From the NCBI GenBank assembly GCA_009663005.1, contig VIGQ01000652.1, positions 17,501 to 27,500 of the forward strand: a stretch of DNA of 10,000 nucleotides, given 5' to 3'. Position numbers and translations under genes: made by a program. This DNA comes from Actinidia chinensis (taxonomy: Eukaryota > Streptophyta > Magnoliopsida > Ericales > Actinidiaceae). The notes beneath the pieces were generated by a model. It saw only the letters and a list, made by a program, of their open reading frames with translations, did not search any database and had not been told where the DNA came from. The first letter of the stretch is position 1. Each line of letters starts with the position of its first letter. Shown piece after piece: positions 1 to 7,520 of the stretch.

Positions 1-1066
1 CCCGGAATGTGATACACAGCATTAGGTGAGAGTCCGCAGTGCATACCTGGCTTACATACTGAACAGCAATGTTAGATCAGGTCTTGTATCTCAAGTAAAT
101 GAGATGACCTCAATTCGCTGATAGATAGAATTGATCGGCAAAATTCTCTCTCCTGACTCGGCTGATATCTTCAGATTTGTGACCATAGGCGTAATGCAGG
201 TCTACGCCAATCATGCCCGTATCTGAAGAAGGTCAAGAGAAGACTTCCGTTGTGAGAGAGAGTACCATTGGCGAGACGAGCCAACTCAATACCAAGAAAG
301 TAACGAAGAGGACTCATATCCTTAATGTCAAAAACTTTCCTGAGCCCACTTTTCACCTGAACAATGCCTGAAGCCGTCGTCTCTAGTGATAATAATATCA
401 TCAACTAAACTAGATAATAAGCACCTACCCTGAGACTGGCGACGACAAAGCAAGTATGATCTGCGGACATTTCTAACCCCATATACAAGACTACTTCACT
501 GAAGCGGTGTAACCAACCCGAGGAGACTTCGCTTTGGCCATAGATAGATTTTTCGGAGGCGCAAACTTTTCCTGAGTACTCTCCCTTAGCCCGAAAAACT
601 GGAGGTGGATCCTATATAAGGTTTCCAAAGAGATCACCATTTACGGAAGCGTTTTGACATCCATTGTTTGAAATGCCCATGATTAAGACGCAGCGAGAAG
701 GCGAATGGTGTTTTATTTTGCAACTGGAGCAAAAGTAGCTACCAAAATCCTACCTTGGAATCTGATAAAGCCCCTAGCAACAACGAGCCTTCTAATCGAT
801 CAAACCGAGCCATCTGCCAAATACTTGACACTGACAACCCTCTTACAACCACATGCGTTCTCCTCAAGAGAGAGGAGGAAAGAAAGCCCAAAAAAAAAGG
901 AAGAAAAAAAAAAAAAAAAAGAAAAAAAAGGAAACGCCAAAAAAAAAAAAACACCACCCAAAAAAAAAAAATCGGTAAAGCAACAAGATCCCAGTCCGAT
1001 GGGCTGAAGACCTCCATCTCCGCCTTCATGCCAAGACACCCACAGAGATTCTGCGACGTCATGGAC
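1..1066 (-). pseudogene. copia reverse transcriptase domain remnant, cut by window edge
   Basis: This domain copies element RNA into cDNA. Seen in order on the minus strand: an upstream VHDVAESLW piece at about 1040-1066 and WDLVALP at 973-994 (RVT_2 N-terminal side), then after an A-rich insertion ENACGCKRVVSVKYLADGS at 803-860. Next come a DVK..F..GDLF block (630-661), a PPP.F...GEYSGKVC block near 540-610, and the catalytic VDD at 397-405. A 1-nt loss just before it replaces the expected Tyr, and about 12 nt later a 1-nt gain restores the frame. Then VFDIKDMSPLRYFLGIELAR at 279-338 is clean in one frame. The tail LIYL (92-106) and TRPD (about 71-84) match the RT/connection end. RNase H must lie beyond position 1. 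No frame is open throughout. Confidence 0.93.
868..971. repeat. A-rich low-complexity tract inside copia pol
   Basis: The plus strand is almost all A with short G and C interruptions. A-runs lie at 890-898 (9), 904-920 (17), 922-929 (8), 939-951 (13) and 960-971 (12). It sits between two RT-side blocks of the minus-strand pol (WDLVALP at 973-994 and ENACGCK from about 860 down) that are almost adjacent in relatives, so most of it is extra sequence. Long open frames through it on both strands, giving Lys- or Phe-rich peptides, are produced by the composition alone. It could be an expanded microsatellite, a poly(A) remnant of another retroposon, or a consensus artefact. Confidence 0.85.
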
Positions 1067-1329
1067 CCGAGCGAGGAATCGAAAGCGAACAACCGACGAG
1101 AGACTTATAGGAATCTGAAAGCCGTGGTAAGACAATATTGTGCAATAGGAGGATGATTAGTGCCTATTGGAAAATAAGAAAACGAGAGGGTGGATTGACG
1201 CACACGAGTAGGATTCGAGGAGAGGGGGTTCAGATACTAGGGAGAAGACATACCTGACTCCATAGAAGAATGCTGGCAGGGAGCATGATCGATGGCAGGA
1301 TGCTTCATTGGAGGTGGAGAAAGCTCAAG

Positions 1330-2400
1330 TATAGGGAAGCGACGAGGATGTAGAAGGGTCATCTAATACCGCAAATATCTCAGAGTCAAGATCATGATAC
1401 GAAGTAGAATCAAGAAAAAAGGGAAGTTGCCAAAAATTACATCTAACGAGTGATACATATGAACGAGTGACAGATCATAACACCTATACCCTTGGACATC
1501 AAGGATCTACCCGAGGACGATACACGTACAGCCTTATCATCAGTTTGGACGGTAGTACTCCGATTTTGGACAAACATTGGCACCCAAAGCACCAAGGAAT
1601 AATAAAAAAAGGGTTTACTAGCCGGCTGCCGGTTAGGAAGAGGAGCCTGGCCTTGGAGGACTGTCGACTGTGGGTTCCGATTAATAAGATAGGTACAGTG
1701 AGAACCGCCATGTCCATAAATACTTAGGACCTCCCATACCCGTAAGAGACACGAACCATGGACATAATTATGACAGATTTTTTACGCTCAATACCCCATT
1801 CTGCTCAGAGTGTAAGGACACGTAGTTGCTGGAGTCTACCACATTTATTAAGTTCCACCCGAAACTCATCATGATATACTCTCGACATTATCTGACCGAT
1901 GTGTACGCGCAACATGTTATATTGGGTTTGATCATGGGTAAAAATGGTAAAGTGAGAAAAACTCAGATTTAATACGCATAAGATAAACACAAGTGCAACG
2001 TGTAATCATGTAGACAGGTTACATAATAGCGGTGTTGAGAGAGAGCAGTAAATCTTGAAGACGGACCCCATACATCGAATGAATAAAGGGAGGGGGTTTT
2101 TTTTGCCCAAATGCACTTGTTGCACGATGCATACGAGGAATATAGAGGACGAATATGTTAGATAACTCACAAATGACACATTAAAATTAAATTTTTGACA
2201 AGCTTTACTGAAAGAGGGAAAAACCGACATAATATTTAAAGTTTACATGCCCTAAACGAGCATGCCCACAATCTAAGGTTCGAAGAAAAACAAACGACTT
2301 TAAACCAAAGAACTTAAAACAGACGACTCCTAGACCTGATGGAGAGAACACATGAGACCTTGATGGACAACGCTTAGATGGTAAGGATCCCCAAGTGTAT
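1330..2400 (-). pseudogene. GAG-pre-integrase and integrase domain remnant (minus-strand gag-pol)
   Basis: Integrase inserts the cDNA into the host chromosome. Seen in order: HARLGHVN at 2241-2264 (GAG-pre-integrase 'WHaRLGHp'; the His of the zinc-binding HHCC region), a CELS-like piece at about 2165, then an HSDVWG block at 2065-2083 that needs a frame change, which carries the first catalytic Asp. The second Asp follows in RSDN (codon 1890-1892). The catalytic Glu lies in the NGV.ERK block (codon 1787-1789). The last two are 103 nt apart; a DX35E motif predicts 108, so small deletions are present. Further on come a YLINR block (about 1685), FGCxCF at 1573-1590, and a KGYRCYD block near 1460-1480, the usual end of copia integrase. 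Many frameshifts and stops. Confidence 0.9.
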
Positions 2401-2439
2401 AGGCGCATTTTGCTCTACCCCTTTGCCACAAAATCTTCT

Positions 2440-2720
2440 TCGAATCAGGTCCCTGGCAAAGCAACGAAGATGGTATGAAAACGACAGCACAATTAGATCT
2501 TTTTGCCAGACGCCTAACAGAACAGATTATAGGCAAAATGAGGTATATAATACACAGATGAAGGGTGCTATCGGAGGATGACAGGCGTCTCCCCTGACAT
2601 GATGGGAATGGACGGATCCATCAGCAAACAACGCCGATACGAAATAACTGAGAAGGTAAAGGTAGCAATCTCACCAGTCCCATTGATATTGGCCCAATAG
2701 TCTAGAATCCAAGTGGTTGA
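2440..2720 (-). pseudogene. aspartic protease domain remnant (minus-strand gag-pol)
   Basis: The protease matures the polyprotein. The active-site region reads STTWILDYWAN at 2691-2720, where copia proteases normally carry W-[IY]-[LVI]-D-[ST]-G-A. The Asp is present, but the Ser/Thr-Gly is replaced through small changes, so the site is dead. Downstream, across frame changes, are an ADGS-like piece (about 2610-2630) and a 'YIPHFAYNLFSVRRLAK' type block (about 2505-2560). The latter corresponds to the '.lyvP.f..NLlSv..L...' strand at the protease end in copia elements. The order and spacing between gag knuckle and GAG-pre-integrase fit. Confidence 0.75.
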
Positions 2721-2989
2721 CTGACTTACCATGAGGACTTTAAATTCTCTGCAACTATAAGCAGCTGTGTGGCAGGGATGGAATGCATGAGCTAATCCCA
2801 TGTGACTTCAGCTGACGATCTGGGGCTGAAGTTGTTTGAAGGTCAGGTACTCGTAGGTTCTGGGTTCCACCTCGGCAATAACACCAGTCCGATGGGTGCT
2901 CTGCCACGGGCCTCCAGTGCGTCCACCTCCCACGACCACCCCCACGAGGTCGGAAAACTGTTTGCTTCCAACTCATGATAGAGAATAAG

Positions 2990-3814
2990 ACAGGCGATCA
3001 ATGATGTGACCAGGGCTTGCGCAGTGCTGACAATATAGGTGAGTCCCTGAGGAGCAGCAGAAGCGCTCTGTCTTGAATAATATAGGAGCCTCAGAAAAAT
3101 GGTAAAAGACGACACCCTCCGCTCTCACCATCCATAATATCAACGCATCATATATGGAAAGGTAAGAGGGGAATGTGTTCAAATCTGAGTACGAAGAGTC
3201 TCAAAATCAGATTTTAAAACCCATCAAAAACTGATATGTATGTCACGATCAAGGCTTTGGACTCAACTGTCCTATCGCTAGGAATCACTGAGTGGCTGTA
3301 CTGGAGCCTAATTCCTCCCATCTAGTCTGAAGATAACCCACAATAATCAGGTCAACAGAGATTCCTAAAGTATTTGAGAGGCATGATAGACCTCTCTTCT
3401 CGTTAGAGCTCGAAGATCGGGACTCATTACGAGCATGGGCTACATCTGGGTCAAAGCTGTCCACAACCATGGACAGTGCATGATACATAAACATATGATA
3501 TACTCGATCTCTCCACATCGGTTTACATCCAGCCCAAAATAATACAATTTATCAACTCCCACTCTCAAACTTGGGATCAGATTCAGCAGGTTGTGGTTCC
3601 TTTCCCAAAATCCAACGGTCTTCTTTCTTGCGTTTTCACCAATATAAAGCTGAAAGTGAGCGAGACCAAGCAATGAAAGTTCTTTCATTTAACAACACGC
3701 TCGTACACGTTGAGCCGGTTTAGATAAAAAAGAAAAAGGAGAAGAGATACAAGGAATTGGGCTCGAACTGAACCGTGGTGGGTTGGGGCAACCCTCTTTG
3801 AGTGAGTCAGCCAT
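2990..3814 (-). pseudogene. gag domain with CCHC zinc knuckle (part of minus-strand gag-pol)
   Basis: Gag forms the cytoplasmic virus-like particle and binds element RNA. Frame-by-frame reading gives family-typical pieces: a W-E-L-I-N-C-I-I-L-G-W-M block at 3526-3560 (the 'W..vNc.i.sWi' gag motif), TRWEEL at about 3310-3330, and a YQFLMGF block followed by a TLRTQI block at 3182-3235 (UBN2-type gag). The region closes with a CX2CX4HX4C zinc knuckle at 2990-3032: Cys, Cys and His are read in one frame as CQHCASPGH and the last Cys in the next frame, because the motif spans 43 nt where 42 are expected. Stops occur in every frame. Just after the knuckle is an Arg/Gly-rich stretch (PRGGGRGRW), typical of RNA-binding gag tails. 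Confidence 0.85.
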
Positions 3815-3869
3815 TACTGTAACACTAAGAACAAATCTTTTTAAAAAATTTAATCAGACTTTTTGGTAC

Positions 3870-4548
3870 ATACCCATGATAAGTCGCTGAAACGGCGGGA
3901 CAGAGTGTTGCGCTGCTGGACAGAGGCAAGCATACAGTACACAGGGAGCGCTCAGGTTTGTAGGTGGCAGGGCTTGTCGAAACTTTGATGATACGTCTTT
4001 TCATAAATGCCCTCCACGATGCTGCATTCGATTGTGTCAGGCGACTGTCTAGGAAAAAAAAGGAACGGAGGTTTGGCCTGCTGGAATCATCAATAACTGA
4101 GCACATTAGCTAAAGGGCACAGTGCCTTACTTGAACCTTCATTGGACTAGTACAATCATATACTTTGGTTGTGGCATTGAAAAGCTCGATAATATCACCA
4201 CTCTATGACCACCATAAGTGTGTTGAGAGCTCCCTGTATTACAAATTAATGTGAACCCCCAAAATCTTGAGATATCTTCTTTCTCAAACTATAGAAGAGA
4301 TTATAGGAGCTGAAAAGCAAGCACGCCAAAACAGGGGGGCCCCTCTTGTTGTGCGGATTCGAGGACACTGCTGGTGCAGGTGCGGGACTAACTGGACAGT
4401 TGCTGTTGCGGTTGAAAAACTGGGGGCTGAGGCGAAGCACATGGTCTGTTAGATACAAGCACGCAAGAGCTACAGAGGGTGATGGCTGGTGTATGGCCAT
4501 CTTCGAAGAAGAAGAGGTTTTAGCCCCTTGCTCATTATACAAAAACAA
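3870..4548 (-). pseudogene. remnants of a second copia gag/protease/GAG-pre-integrase region
   Basis: This stretch lies between the leader and the ATG of the long gag-pol pseudogene. A 100-codon open frame (4548-4246) contains SSSSKMAIHQPSPSVALAC, then PQFFNRNSNC, an Ala-Pro-rich linker and NKRGPP, in the style of the gag C-terminal linker before the CCHC knuckle in some copia families; a clear knuckle is not readable. Further down, an open frame at 4106-3825 has KVSTSPATYKPE followed by SSSATL and, one frame over, an RRFSDLSWV-like piece. Together these resemble the 'kdGLY.v..sp....LWHrRLgHps' stretch of GAG-pre-integrase. If so, gag N-terminus and most of the protease are deleted. The alternative is an unusually long non-coding 5' leader. 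The match is by eye and weak. Confidence 0.4.
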
Positions 4549-4664
4549 GAAGTAAAGTGGACCTCATCTCCCCTCTCTCTCCTCTGGGTTAGATTTGGGC
4601 TACTGCGGCTGCTAAGCTAGATGAGGGGCGGCTGCGAGGTTAGGGTTTTGGACTGCTGGGTTGG
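4549..4664 (-). other. retrotransposon 5' leader between primer-binding site and remnants
   Basis: Non-coding stretch directly downstream (minus strand) of the primer-binding site. It is C-rich on the element strand, includes a plant telo-box-like AAACCCTAA (4640-4648) and twice GCAGCCGC, and has 8-bp inverted arms (cctcatct at 4562-4569, agatgagg at 4619-4626). It is placed as the untranslated leader by position only. Confidence 0.6.
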
Positions 4665-4666
4665 CA

Positions 4667-4678
4667 GCTCTGATACCA
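4667..4678 (-). promoter_or_regulatory. tRNA-iMet primer-binding site
   Basis: The minus strand reads TGGTATCAGAGC, the canonical plant copia primer-binding site, complementary to the 3' end of initiator methionine tRNA, which primes minus-strand cDNA. All 12 bases are intact. It fixes both the strand of the element and the inner edge of its 5' LTR. Confidence 0.93.
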
Positions 4679-4681
4679 AAA

Positions 4682-4807
4682 AGGAGGAAGAGAGAATATT
4701 TTTGTATTGTAGGATGTCTCTAACCAAATACATAAATACCTATTTATAGGCAAAGAGGAAAAAACACTAGGAAACCTATCGGGATAAAGACCATATGCTC
4801 TAATACA
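4682..4807 (-). repeat. 5' LTR of minus-strand copia element, short (about 126 bp)
   Basis: The outer end on the minus strand begins TGTATTAGAGCATATGG at 4807, and the inner end lies 2-5 nt before the primer-binding site. The usual terminal CA is not evident at the inner end (the minus strand runs ...CTTCCTCCTTTT into the primer-binding site), so that border is approximate and the terminus is probably mutated. A TATA box lies inside. Short LTRs of 100-200 bp are known in several plant copia lineages. The matching 3' LTR should lie beyond position 1; comparing the two would date the insertion. Confidence 0.75.
4739..4750 (-). promoter_or_regulatory. LTR TATA box
   Basis: The minus strand reads CCTATAAATAGG, a strong plant TATA box that is also a near-perfect palindrome. 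It sits about 60 nt before the primer-binding-site side of the LTR, so transcription would start near 4710-4720 on the minus strand and leave a short R-U5. The start site is inferred from typical TATA spacing. Confidence 0.7.
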
Positions 4808-4909
4808 TTATTTTTATTTACACATAATCAATTTCAAGGAGGGGAAAAGGACGTGGAGCCATCAACTCACCTCTTTATAGACATAGCCGTAGACCATTCC
4901 AACGTTGAA

Positions 4910-4950
4910 TGCGACAAATGTCACGGGTTGGTCATTATCAATCTGAATGT
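4910..4950 (+). pseudogene. gag CCHC zinc knuckle, shifted by one base
   Basis: The plus strand reads VECDKCHGL, then a loss of one G, then HYQSEC in the next frame. The motif CX2CX4HX4C needs 42 nt and spans 41 here. All four zinc ligands are still encoded across the two frames. This shows that element gag reaches left at least to here and fixes the strand. Confidence 0.85.
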
Positions 4951-5057
4951 CGAATTAATTTTAATAAACAGAATGGAGAAGAACTAACTTTGTAGAAAAA
5001 GAAGAGGAGATTACCTCTATGGTGTGTCAAACAATGAGAAAACTCATAGTAATTTTG

Positions 5058-5371
5058 TACTTGGATATTGCTGCACAACCATATGTGCGGAATCATCAGT
5101 CTTTTCTGCAGTGGATGGTCCTTGTCGAAATACTGTAAAGTTTGGTGATACTTTACGGTCTCGTATTGGGAACAGGGAAAGATTACGTTCCCAAACCAAG
5201 GGAATTCTCATTCTATCTCCAAATTGTTGCTTTTTGTTCTCGAAGTTAAATCTAATTTTGCTTATTGTTGGCAGCTTTAAAAAGGGATCTGAAATTCTAT
5301 CAAGGATGGAGTTTGTCCGAATTCACGATGAAAAATTGGGCCTTAATATAGCTCAAGTGAAGATGAACTGA
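5058..5371 (+). pseudogene. aspartic protease domain remnant (plus-strand gag-pol)
   Basis: At 5058-5090 the reading Y-L-D is followed, one frame over, by CTTICA. This corresponds to the TNT1-family active site 'W[YF]LD[TS]GCSNHMCG', with the catalytic Asp kept and the Thr-Gly lost through a 1-nt deletion. Downstream FSAVDGPCRNTVKFGD (about 5104-5150) matches the '..d....tVklGnn' strand of this family. The long frame then runs through the strand preceding RIHDEKLGL. The domain is inactive as written. Confidence 0.8.
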
Positions 5372-5456
5372 AATCGATGTTTCTCTTGTAACTACTCTAT
5401 CCACCCTACTCATTCATGTCTTGCTGCAAACCTGCAAGATAACAGCATGGTATGGG

Positions 5457-6310
5457 CACTTCGCTATGGCCATCTCAGTTTTTGTGGATTGAAGACCTTG
5501 CAGAGAAAAAATATGGCAGCAGGCTTCCCCTTCCGCAGTTGAGTTCCCTTCCAAATCGTGAATAATTGTTGTTAGCAAACAACATGGAGATGCTTTCTTC
5601 CCAAAAGGAAAGTCTCAGGGCAATACGGTGTTGGAGTTGGTGCATTCCTACTTAGCGGGCCATCAACCAAGTCAAAGGAGGTAAACGAGTATTTATATCT
5701 TTATTGATGATTTGTTTTTTATTCGTGAACTTGGGTCATTTTTCTTGTAGACAAATCCAATCCGAAGCTTTCCAAACTTCAACGTTTTAAGCACTAGTTG
5801 AAAAGAGAAGTTGGTATGCCAAGTAAAGAAGTCCTCCGCAAGCCCGTGGTGGAGAGTACAAGTCACAAGAGTTTTTGAAGATTTTCTGTAACCACATGGA
5901 ATTAAAAGGCAAGTGGCTTGTAGCTTATATACCTCACAAAATGATGTGTGTGAGAGGAGAATCGCACGATCCTCATATGTTCGAAACTTATACAGCAGGA
6001 GTGGTTCTCCAGGCAGTTTTTTGGGTCAAGGCTGCTAATTGGAGCGTTTATTTTGAACAGAAGTCCCCACACTAGCTGTTCAAAATATAACCCCTGAAGA
6101 GCATGGATGGGCGTCGACCATTGTTTGATCATTTTCCGTGTGTTTGGGTGTATAGCATATGCCCCATGTTTCCAGATAAAAAAGAAAAAGTAGATGATAA
6201 AGGTTAAAAATATATTTTCTTGGTGTAGTGAGCTTCAAGGCTGTAATTGTTTAATCCCTATCACTAAGAAAATGGTCATTGCCGTGACGTGGTTTTTGAT
6301 GAGAAAAAAC
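5457..6310 (+). pseudogene. GAG-pre-integrase and integrase domain remnant (plus-strand gag-pol)
   Basis: Seen in order: LRYGHLSFCGLKTL (5457-5500), KQHGDAFFPKGKS (5577-5614), and VLELVHSY at 5628-5651. In the last, the first catalytic Asp of HSD is replaced by Tyr. Then come YIFIDD (about 5689-5712), RGGEYKSQEF (5845-5875, with the preceding Asp no longer readable), and a YIPHKMMCVRGE piece (5929-5965) standing for the YTPQQNGV.ERKN block with the catalytic Glu. After these are FWVKAANWSVYF (6018-6055), KVDDKG (6187-6203) and RDVVFDEKK (6283-6309), the usual end of the region. Two of the three catalytic acids look lost. A 66-codon open frame (5875-6075) is a surviving fragment of this domain and not a separate gene. 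Confidence 0.9.
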
Positions 6311-6531
6311 CGGTCTTGGACTCAACCACTGCTGATTCACAAATTCTGCATCTTTGATGGTGCAGATGAGAAAACGCAACATCCTTGTGCAACAACTGAT
6401 CCTCCTCACAATCAAGTTCCGACATACACCGACACGCATTAATTCCTGCAACACAGGACCGAAAGAGCAGATGGTTCCATTGGTTCCGCAAGTGTTTCCC
6501 GTCCCCACCGTGTTAGAGGAACCCCGCATGG

Positions 6532-7520
6532 ATGTCCGATTATGAGGTAACTGGAATTGATCAGATTGAAACCACTACACATTTTGCTCTACTTTTCAGA
6601 TTTGTGATCCTACAATCTTTCAAAATGCTGTCAAAGAAGCAATGGGCGGAAGGCTATGATAGGAGTGGAAGCCATTGAAAGAAATGACACTTGGGAGTTA
6701 ACAGAACTTCCAAAAGGCAAAGACATTGGCCGTCAGTGGGAGTACAAGACCATTTGAATGAGACATGGCAAAGTCGACAAGTACAAGGCGGGCGCTTGAT
6801 AGCTTAAGGCTATAAGCACGAGTTGGTGTCGACCGACAAAGAAGTAATTTGCTCCTGTGGCAAGGCCAGATCCAATTAGATTGGTGTTGCATTGGCAGCT
6901 CAAAACTCTGGCCAATTTTCCAATTAGAGGTCAATCGTCATTCCTTACATGAACTTTGGAAGAAGATTGTATTTGTTTGTTAACCTCCAAGCTATGTGAA
7001 GTATGAAAATGTAGCAATCAAGTGTATAAAGTGAAAAAAGCTCTAGTGGATTACAGCAAGTTGCCTCGAGCTGGTATAGTCGTATAGAAACTTTTTTTTG
7101 AGGAAGGATTTTCAAATTTCCTTATGACATACACTTTTTATACAAATCTGTGCTGAGGTAAAATGCTCATACATCTTAGATGTTGATGATTTGATCTAGA
7201 CTGGAAAGAAGTGCTATTTTGAATCATTTAGGAAGTCCTGATGGCTGAATTGATATTTCGATCTATAATGATGCACTATTGTCTTGGTATTGAAGTGTAC
7301 AATCTGCTGCTTGTAATATTTTATTTCTTAAAAGAAATATTTGCAAGAGATTTTAGACAGGTTCATATGACAATTGCAATTTTGTGAGCACACCAACAGA
7401 GTGTGGTTTAAAGCTAACTAAATGATCATGAAGAAAGAGGTTGTATGCCACTTTACAAAATCAATTGTGGGGAGTTTTAAGGTATTTGGACAACAACCAG
7501 ACTAGACATAATGATTTGTG
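6532..7520 (+). pseudogene. copia reverse transcriptase domain remnant (plus-strand gag-pol)
   Basis: Seen in order: SDYEVTG (6534-6554), AIERNDTWELTELPKGK (6671-6721, open in one frame), VALAAQNS (6886-6908), a KKALYGL-like stretch near 7030-7060 followed by WYSRIETFF (about 7072-7098), and the catalytic box at 7179-7190. The box reads DVDD, so the Tyr of YVDD is changed while both Asp residues remain. MHYCLGIEV (7268-7297), SQKKYLQEIL-like (7320-7360) and STPTECGLKLT (7387-7419) follow. The tail YLTTTR.DI (about 7480-7512) leads into the connection and RNase H. This is the best-preserved part of the element, though still with several frame changes and stops. Confidence 0.92.

Larger units (their letters stand above)
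1..3814 (-). pseudogene. copia gag-pol polyprotein pseudogene, 3' part cut by window edge
   Basis: When intact, this family makes one polyprotein that forms the particle, cleaves itself, copies element RNA into DNA and integrates it. Domains in order on the minus strand: gag (3814-2990), protease (around 2716), GAG-pre-integrase (around 2264), integrase (about 2240-1330) and reverse transcriptase (about 1066-1). The start is taken at the ATG at 3814, which opens MADSLKEG and is followed by a gag-like sequence. At about 1270 codons to the window edge, the length is near that expected for gag to late RT of a complete copia element, so large deletions are few. The frame changes every 30-100 nt through 1-nt indels, and stops are frequent, so no functional product is possible. 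Motif wording resembles the Ale/Ivana-type copia lineages, but I cannot fix the lineage by eye. Confidence 0.92.
1..4807 (-). mobile_element. Ty1/copia LTR retrotransposon, minus strand, decayed, chimeric, partial
   Basis: Seen: the unit reads on the minus strand from an LTR with a TATA box (4682-4807), through a primer-binding site (4667-4678), a leader and gag/protease-like remnants, to a long gag-pol pseudogene (3814 to 1). The window edge cuts it inside reverse transcriptase, so RNase H, polypurine tract and 3' LTR are not visible. Integrase lies before reverse transcriptase, which is the copia and not the gypsy order. The internal part between 3815 and 4550 seems to come from a different copia family than the gag-pol after it, so the unit may be two elements joined by a deletion or a chimera made during reverse transcription. 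Its outer LTR end abuts a plus-strand copia element at 4808, which suggests insertion into that element. The outer 5 bp that would be a target-site duplicate are 4808-4812 (ttatt); the partner lies outside the window. Confidence 0.85.

Noticed and set aside
739..1135. Phe-rich open frames on the minus strand as a membrane protein
   Set aside because: The hydrophobic stretch is the poly-T complement of the A-rich tract. The outer parts are pieces of copia pol (WDLVALP, VKYLADGS).
705..1156. Lysine-rich open frames on the plus strand across the A-rich tract
   Set aside because: The frames stay open because AAA/AAG codons cannot be stops. Their flanks are antisense to clear reverse-transcriptase motifs on the minus strand.
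4246..4548. 100-codon minus-strand frame as a host gene with its own start
   Set aside because: It lies just downstream of an LTR, primer-binding site and leader, has gag-linker-like wording and no further exon signal. It is kept as a copia remnant.
4267..4555. Plus-strand open frames opposite the gag/protease remnants
   Set aside because: These are shadow frames of a C-rich minus-strand stretch, with no motif.
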